56,656 nt of DNA from Candidatus Syntrophosphaera sp. (lineage in GTDB: Bacteria; Cloacimonadota; Cloacimonadia; Cloacimonadales; Cloacimonadaceae): NCBI GenBank assembly GCA_019429425.1, contig JAHYIU010000006.1:1-56656 (forward strand). The letters run 5' to 3'. The notes below the pieces were generated by a model, which was given only the letters and a program-made list of their open reading frames with translations, did no database searches and was not told the DNA's origin. The position numbers and the translations under genes are program-made. Positions 50,848-56,656 of the stretch are shown piece after piece; the first letter of the stretch is position 1; every line of letters starts with the position of its first letter.

Positions 50848-51531
50848 TTATCTCTTGTTGCGGTATGGGATCGGATCTTCAACCCCCGCCAGTTCAAATG
50901 CTTTCCGGCGCAGCCGGCAGCTGTCGCATTCGCCACAGGCAGTTTCATTGCCAACATAGCAGCTCCAGGAAAGCTCAAAGGGTGCTTTTAGTTCCCTGCC
51001 CAGTTTCACTATCTCTGTTTTTCTCAGGTGCAAAACGGGAGTGGCCAAGCGGATTTCCCAGTCGTTCCGGGTGCCGGCCGTGATAGTTTCCTGGAAGGCA
51101 CGGAAAAACACTTCCCGGCAGTCGGGATAACCGCTGCTGTCTTCTTCCACGGCCCCAATATAGATGTAGCTGGCCTTGATGACCTCAGCCCAGGCCACTG
51201 CGGCGCAAAGCAAATTGGCGTTGCGGAAGGGCACATATGTCATCGGAATCCCTTGGCTGTGGCCATGAACAGGAACTTCCATGGCTTGATCGGTCAGGGC
51301 CGATCCGCCGATCCTCTCAAACCAATCCCAGTTCAGGACCTCGCTGCGCCGGGGTTTGTAGTGCTCGCTCATGGCCTGGAAACTTGCCAATTCTCTGGCC
51401 TGGGTGCGTTGGCCATAGCTGGCATGCAGAAAGTTTAGCTCGTCGCAGTCACGGTTTGCGACCGCGGCGGTGACCAAGCTGTCCATTCCTCCGCTCAGGA
51501 GGACTATTGCTCTTTTATGCTCTGTTTTCAT
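50848..51531 (-). CDS. queC: 7-cyano-7-deazaguanine synthase
   Basis: QueC uses ATP and ammonia to turn 7-carboxy-7-deazaguanine into preQ0 for queuosine in tRNA. The 227-residue protein begins with the ATP-pyrophosphatase loop AIVLLSGGMDSLVTAAVA, has HASYGQRTQARE, VPFRNANLLCAAVAWAE and the zinc cysteines in SCYVGNETACGECDSCRLRR. No other queuosine genes are visible. GGGAGAAGA precedes the ATG at 51531. It is divergent from the rRNA operon, and both promoters must lie in the 363 bases between. Confidence 0.95.
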   Translation of the reverse strand: MKTEHKRAIVLLSGGMDSLVTAAVANRDCDELNFLHASYGQRTQARELASFQAMSEHYKPRRSEVLNWDWFERIGGSALTDQAMEVPVHGHSQGIPMTYVPFRNANLLCAAVAWAEVIKASYIYIGAVEEDSSGYPDCREVFFRAFQETITAGTRNDWEIRLATPVLHLRKTEIVKLGRELKAPFELSWSCYVGNETACGECDSCRLRRKAFELAGVEDPIPYRNKR

Positions 51532-51758
51532 TCTTCTCCCATCCAGTTTATCATTTATTGGACCAGCCTGTTTGTGTCAAGTGCGGAATTTTCGCTGGAG
51601 AAAATCCAAGTCCGCAATCCAATGAAAGCTGTCAACCACCTTGATCTCAGATCCTGGAAGGGGACTGCCAGAATTATTTCGTTGATCTTTATTGCCATGC
51701 CCTACAATCAGTTGCGCGTCCTAAAATAAAATAAATGCGGCTCGGTGCAATTTTTCCA

Positions 51759-51789
51759 TTGACAAAAATACGGCCCTGAAAAGTTATGA
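51759..51789 (+). promoter_or_regulatory. Candidate rRNA operon promoter
   Basis: A perfect -35 TTGACA (51759-51764) is followed after 17 bases by AGTTAT (51782-51787); TTATGA at 51784-51789 is an alternative -10. An A/T-rich stretch (AAAATAAAATAAAT, 51722-51735) upstream could be an UP element. It lies about 105 bases before the 16S 5' end. The rest of the 363-base queC-16S gap has no gene that I can support. Confidence 0.5.
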
Positions 51790-51827
51790 CTAAACGTGCG
51801 TTTGATGATCGCAAGATTTGAGAACGC

Positions 51828-51854
51828 TTAGATCTTTAACAGTTTATAGAGTGG
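51828..51854 (+). promoter_or_regulatory. boxA-like antitermination element in the 16S leader
   Basis: GATCTTTAACAGTTTATA closely follows the enterobacterial rrn boxA pattern (TGCTCTTTAACAATTTAT). The same 27-base element recurs before the 23S gene at 53608-53634 with 24 of 27 identities. rrn operons use NusB/NusE bound to boxA to prevent early termination. Confidence 0.65.
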
Positions 51855-51894
51855 GAATGAGAGGAAAAGCTCTTGTCAATTCAATCATTATAAA

Positions 51895-53445
<1,551 letters not shown>

Positions 53446-53499
53446 TAAGGTGCAAAAAGGCAAGAAGCCTTCCTCCATTCCTACCTCTATAATGATAAA

Positions 53500-53575
53500 G
53501 GGGAATTAGCTCAGCTGGGAGAGCGCCGCTTTTGCAAGGCGGAGGCCGTCGGTTCGAATCCGTCATTCTCCACCA
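53500..53575 (+). tRNA. tRNA-Ala, anticodon UGC
   Basis: The 76-nt gene lies in the 16S-23S spacer. Acceptor GGGGAAT pairs with ATTCTCC (one G-U), anticodon stem CCGCT/GGCGG encloses TTTGCAA (anticodon TGC), and CCA is encoded. The T stem GTCGG/CCGTC has a U-U mismatch at its second pair. No tRNA-Ile is present in the spacer. Confidence 0.96.
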
Positions 53576-53607
53576 TCAATAAACATTTTTATACATACAA
53601 GTTTAGA

Positions 53608-53634
53608 TTAGATCTTTACCAGAATATAGAGTGG
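53608..53634 (+). promoter_or_regulatory. boxA-like element in the 16S-23S spacer
   Basis: GATCTTTACCAGAATATAGAG repeats the 16S-leader boxA-like element (24 of 27 bases over the full element). A second boxA in the spacer, ahead of 23S, is the normal layout of antiterminated rrn operons. A GA-repeat (53642-53654) lies between it and the 23S start. Confidence 0.6.
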
Positions 53635-54290
53635 ATCCGCGGTGAGAGAGAGAGTATAACACACAAGGATACATTGGTGAAAGCACAAAGGGCGTATGGT
53701 GGATGCCTACGCACCAAATGGCGAAGAAGGACGTGGCGAACTGCGATAAGCCCCGGGAAGCTGTAAGCGAGCTTTGATCCGGGGATTTCCGAATGGGGCA
53801 ACCCGGCAGGTTGAAGACCTGTCATCCGGCACCGATTGACCATCCCTGTTTCCTGATAATGGGAAGCGGAATGGGGTGTTCAATCGGTGCTGGAGGCGAA
53901 CGGCGTGAACTGAAACATCTTAGTAGCGCCAGGAAGAGAAAGTAAAAACGATTCCCTCAGTAGTGGCGAACGAACGGGGAAGAGCCTAAACCGGCCTTTT
54001 GGCCGGGGTTGTGGGACGGCGACATCTGATCTCAACTTATAGACGAACCGATCTGGAAAGTTCGACCGCAGGGGGTGAAAGTCCCGTAGTCGAAATGGGT
54101 TGATATTGGTAGCCGGATCCCGAGTAGCCCGGGACACGAGAAATCCTGGGTGAATCCGCGAGGACCATCTCGTAAGGCTAAATACATTTGGTGACTGATA
54201 GCGTAGCAGTACCGTGAGGGAAAGGTGAAAAGCACCCCGGGAGGGGAGTGAAATAGAACCTGAAACCGTATGCCTACAAGCGGTCAGAGC

Positions 54291-54423
54291 TGGCGCCAAC
54301 AATGTTCGTGAAAACGTGCAAGCGTGAAAGGGTGTAACCCGGGTTCAAGCCTTCGATGCGAGGTTTGGCCGGATGTTACACGTTTCCACTGCTCCACGAT
54401 TTTCACGGATATCGTTGGCGCTG
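54291..54423 (+). other. Intervening sequence in 23S helix 25
   Basis: TGGCGCCAAC (54291-54300) pairs with GTTGGCGCTG (54414-54423), extending helix 25. Inside, CGTGAAAACGTGCAAGCGTG runs on one arm and its imperfect complement (CGTTTCCACTGCTCCACGAT then TTTTCACG) on the other, giving a hairpin of about 36 bp. Helix 25 is a known insertion site for 23S intervening sequences, which RNase III often removes without rejoining. No open reading frame lies inside. Confidence 0.85.
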
Positions 54424-55735
54424 GTGATGGCGTGCCTTTTGCATAATGAGCCGACGAGTTAATGTCATAAGCGAGGTTAAGTGTTACAGGCACGGAGCCG
54501 TAGCGAAAGCGAGTCTTAACAGGGCGTGAAGTTTATGGTATTAGACCCGAAACCGGGTGATCTACCCATGGTCAGGTTGAAGGTTGGGTAAAACCAACTG
54601 GAGGACCGCACCAACCGTTGTTGAAAAAGCGGTGGATGAACTGTGGGTAGGGGTGAAAGGCCAAACAAACCCGGAGATAGCTGGTTCTCTCCGAAACATA
54701 TTTAGGTATGGCCTCAGGTGGACATTAACGGAGGTAGAGCACTGAATGGGCTAGGGGGCTCACAAGCTTACTGAACCCAATCAAACTCCGAATGCCGTTA
54801 ATCAATACCTGGGAGACAGGGCGTGAGGGATAAGCTTCACGTGCGAGAGGGGAACAACCCAGACTGTCAGCTAAGGTCCTCAAATAGATGCTTAGTGCGT
54901 AAGGATGTTCAATTGCCCAGACAGCCAGGATCTTGGCTCAGAAGCAGCCATGATTTAAAGAGTGCGTAACAGCTCACTGGTCGAGTGGTAGAGCACCGAA
55001 GATAATCGGGACTATAAGCATCTTACCGAAGCTGCGGAGCAGCGCGCTTGCGCGTTGCTGGTAGGAGAGCATTGTGCCTGCGCCGAAGGTGTATTGTAAG
55101 ATATGCTGGAGCGAGCACAAGAGACCATGTCGGCATGAGTAACGACAATGCGGGTGAGAAACCCGCACACCACAAGCCCGAGGATTCCTGAGTAAAGTTA
55201 ATCTTCTCAGGGTTAGTCGGCCCCTAAGGTGTAGCGAATAGCGAAGCTGATGGGAATCAGGTTAATATTCCTGAACCTGTGTATGATGCGATGGAGTGAC
55301 GCGACGGTGCAGCGGGGACTGCTGTTGGAATAGCAGTTGAACGCGTGTAGGAGGTGATCCAGGCAAATCCGGGTCACGCATACTCCGAGGCGTGGGACGA
55401 GGCGCAAGCCGCAAAGCCCGTGTACAGACGTCGCCGAGAAATAGCTTCTAAGCTTCAGTCATGCACAGACCGTACCGCAAACCGACTCAGGTGGGCGAGG
55501 AGAATATCCTAAGGTGTTCGAGCGAACTCTGGTTAAGGAACTAGGCAAAATAACCCCGTAACTTCGGGAGAAGGGGTGCCCCGTTATCGTGAAGGAGAAC
55601 ATCCCAAGCGAGAGGGGGCCGCAGTGAAGAGGCCCAAGCGACTGTTTATCAAAAACACAGGTCTATGCGAAGGGGAAACCCACGGTATATAGACTGACAC
55701 CTGCCCGGTGCCGGAAGGTTAAATGGAGAGGTCAT

Positions 55736-55923
55736 CCCTCTTTTACCGAGCGCAGAGGTTCGTGACAAGGTGAAACAGATCGTGAAAACGTGAAATATGC
55801 CGTGAAAACGTGCAACCAAGGCCGGGACTTGTGATCGCAAGTCCATAGCAAGGTTACATGCTTCCACCCTTCCACGCTTCCACGTCTGCACGCATCCACG
55901 ATCCTGCACTCCGTAAAAGAGGG
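55736..55923 (+). other. Intervening sequence in 23S helix 68
   Basis: CCCTCTTTTAC (55736-55746) pairs perfectly with GTAAAAGAGGG (55913-55923). The 5' arm carries CGTGAAAACGTG twice (55781 and 55801) and the 3' arm carries CTTCCACGCTTCCACG-type complements, so the insert folds as a long hairpin. Its tip is GGACTTG/CAAGTCC with a 6-base loop. The flanks (GGAAGGTTAA before, GAAGCCCCGGTAAACGGC after) place it in helix 68, which is about 30 nt in Escherichia coli. The 15-mer CGTGAAAACGTGCAA is identical to one in the helix 25 insert. Confidence 0.82.
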
Positions 55924-55937
55924 AGAAGCTTCGAAAT

Positions 55938-56031
<94 letters not shown>

Positions 56032-56101
56032 TTTGGGCGCTGTCTCAACCAGGGGCTCGGTGAAATTGAAGTAGCGGTGAAGATGCCGCTTACCCGCGAA
56101 C

Positions 56102-56132
<31 letters not shown>

Positions 56133-56271
56133 GCTTGGTATTGTAAATTGGTGCAGTATGTGTAGGATAGGTGGGAGGCTATGAAGCGTGCACGCTAGTG
56201 TGTGTGGAGCCGACGTTGAAATACCACCCTTATTGTATTGATTTACTAACGATCGTAAAGCGATCGGACAT

Positions 56272-56307
<36 letters not shown>

Positions 56308-56470
56308 GAAAGAGTAACGGAGGCTTGCCAAGGTTCCCTCCGGCTGGTTGGTAATCAGCCACAGAGCATAAAGGTATAAGGGAGCTTGACTGCGAGACTG
56401 ACGGGTCGAGCAGGTGGGAAACCAGGTCTTAGTGATCCGGCGGTCCTGAATGGAAGGGCCGTTGCTCAAA

Positions 56471-56503
<33 letters not shown>

Positions 56504-56559
56504 ACCGCCCAAGCGTCCATAGCGACGGCGGTGTTTGGCACCTCGATGTCGGCTCAACT

Positions 56560-56610
<51 letters not shown>

Positions 56611-56613
56611 AGT

Positions 56614-56656
<43 letters not shown>

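Noticed and set aside
51517-51729. 70-codon open frame in the rRNA upstream region
   Set aside because: No RBS and no protein-like pattern; it overlaps the queC start and the upstream AT-rich promoter region.
54291-55923. 23S inserts as homing-endonuclease introns or mobile elements
   Set aside because: They have no open frame and no catalytic-intron core; they are short hairpins in apical loops, as expected of intervening sequences.

Overview
The window is 56.7 kb of bacterial chromosome at roughly 50-55 % GC. It carries housekeeping genes of a diderm: BamA, lipoproteins, an MCE lipid transporter, PorV-like barrels and a heptosyltransferase-type glycosyltransferase. Three secreted proteins (11018-14182, 21870-24764, 33789-36584) end in Por/type IX-like C-terminal sorting domains. 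Together with the look of the 16S sequence this suggests the candidate phylum Cloacimonadota (WWE1) or a close relative in the wider FCB group. This assignment is inference from gene content and general familiarity with the 16S; no search was run. I saw no transposase, phage gene or CRISPR array.

Layout. 1-7965 (+): end of a urocanate hydratase gene, a UDP-glucose pyrophosphorylase, then a tightly overlapping operon for an MCE/Mla-type lipid ABC transporter (MlaD-like protein, lipoprotein fused to a probable outer-membrane barrel, STAS-MlaE permease fusion, MlaF ATPase), then dihydrofolate reductase. 8264-9735: an orphan sugar-type solute-binding lipoprotein and tRNA-Leu(CAA). 9912-16486 (+): a PorV/FadL-like barrel, a large secreted M6 metalloprotease and three small paralogous membrane-associated proteins in tandem. 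16652-21172 (-): a family 9 glycosyltransferase, alaS and trxB in an overlapping operon. 21173-21869: gene-poor, with a possible gene remnant. 21870-24764 (-): secreted M1 peptidase. 24977-33678 (+): bamA, a radical SAM protein, ispD, a very large GlmS-like protein, ispF, MobB fused to an Fe-S domain, ThiF and ThiS, closed by a strong terminator. 33789-44862 (-): a choice-of-anchor secreted protein, a Sel1-repeat protein, then a compact operon of five unassigned envelope genes followed by an Aas-like acyl synthetase and a class II aldolase. 45013-51531 (-): DUF2851, mtgA, rpsT, two GT4 glycosyltransferases, asparaginase, queC. 51532-56656 (+): rRNA operon with leader, 16S, tRNA-Ala(UGC) and a 23S gene cut by the window end.

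The most striking signals are: (1) two intervening sequences inside the 23S gene, in helix 25 and helix 68, both long hairpins built from the same CGTGNAAN-like repeat and sharing an exact 15-mer; (2) the MCE transporter whose auxiliary lipoprotein is covalently joined to a probable outer-membrane barrel; (3) the five-gene unassigned envelope cluster beside an acyl synthetase; (4) a GlmS-like enzyme whose catalytic cysteine is residue 33 rather than residue 2, implying a propeptide; and (5) a dispersed palindromic intergenic element present at least twice.
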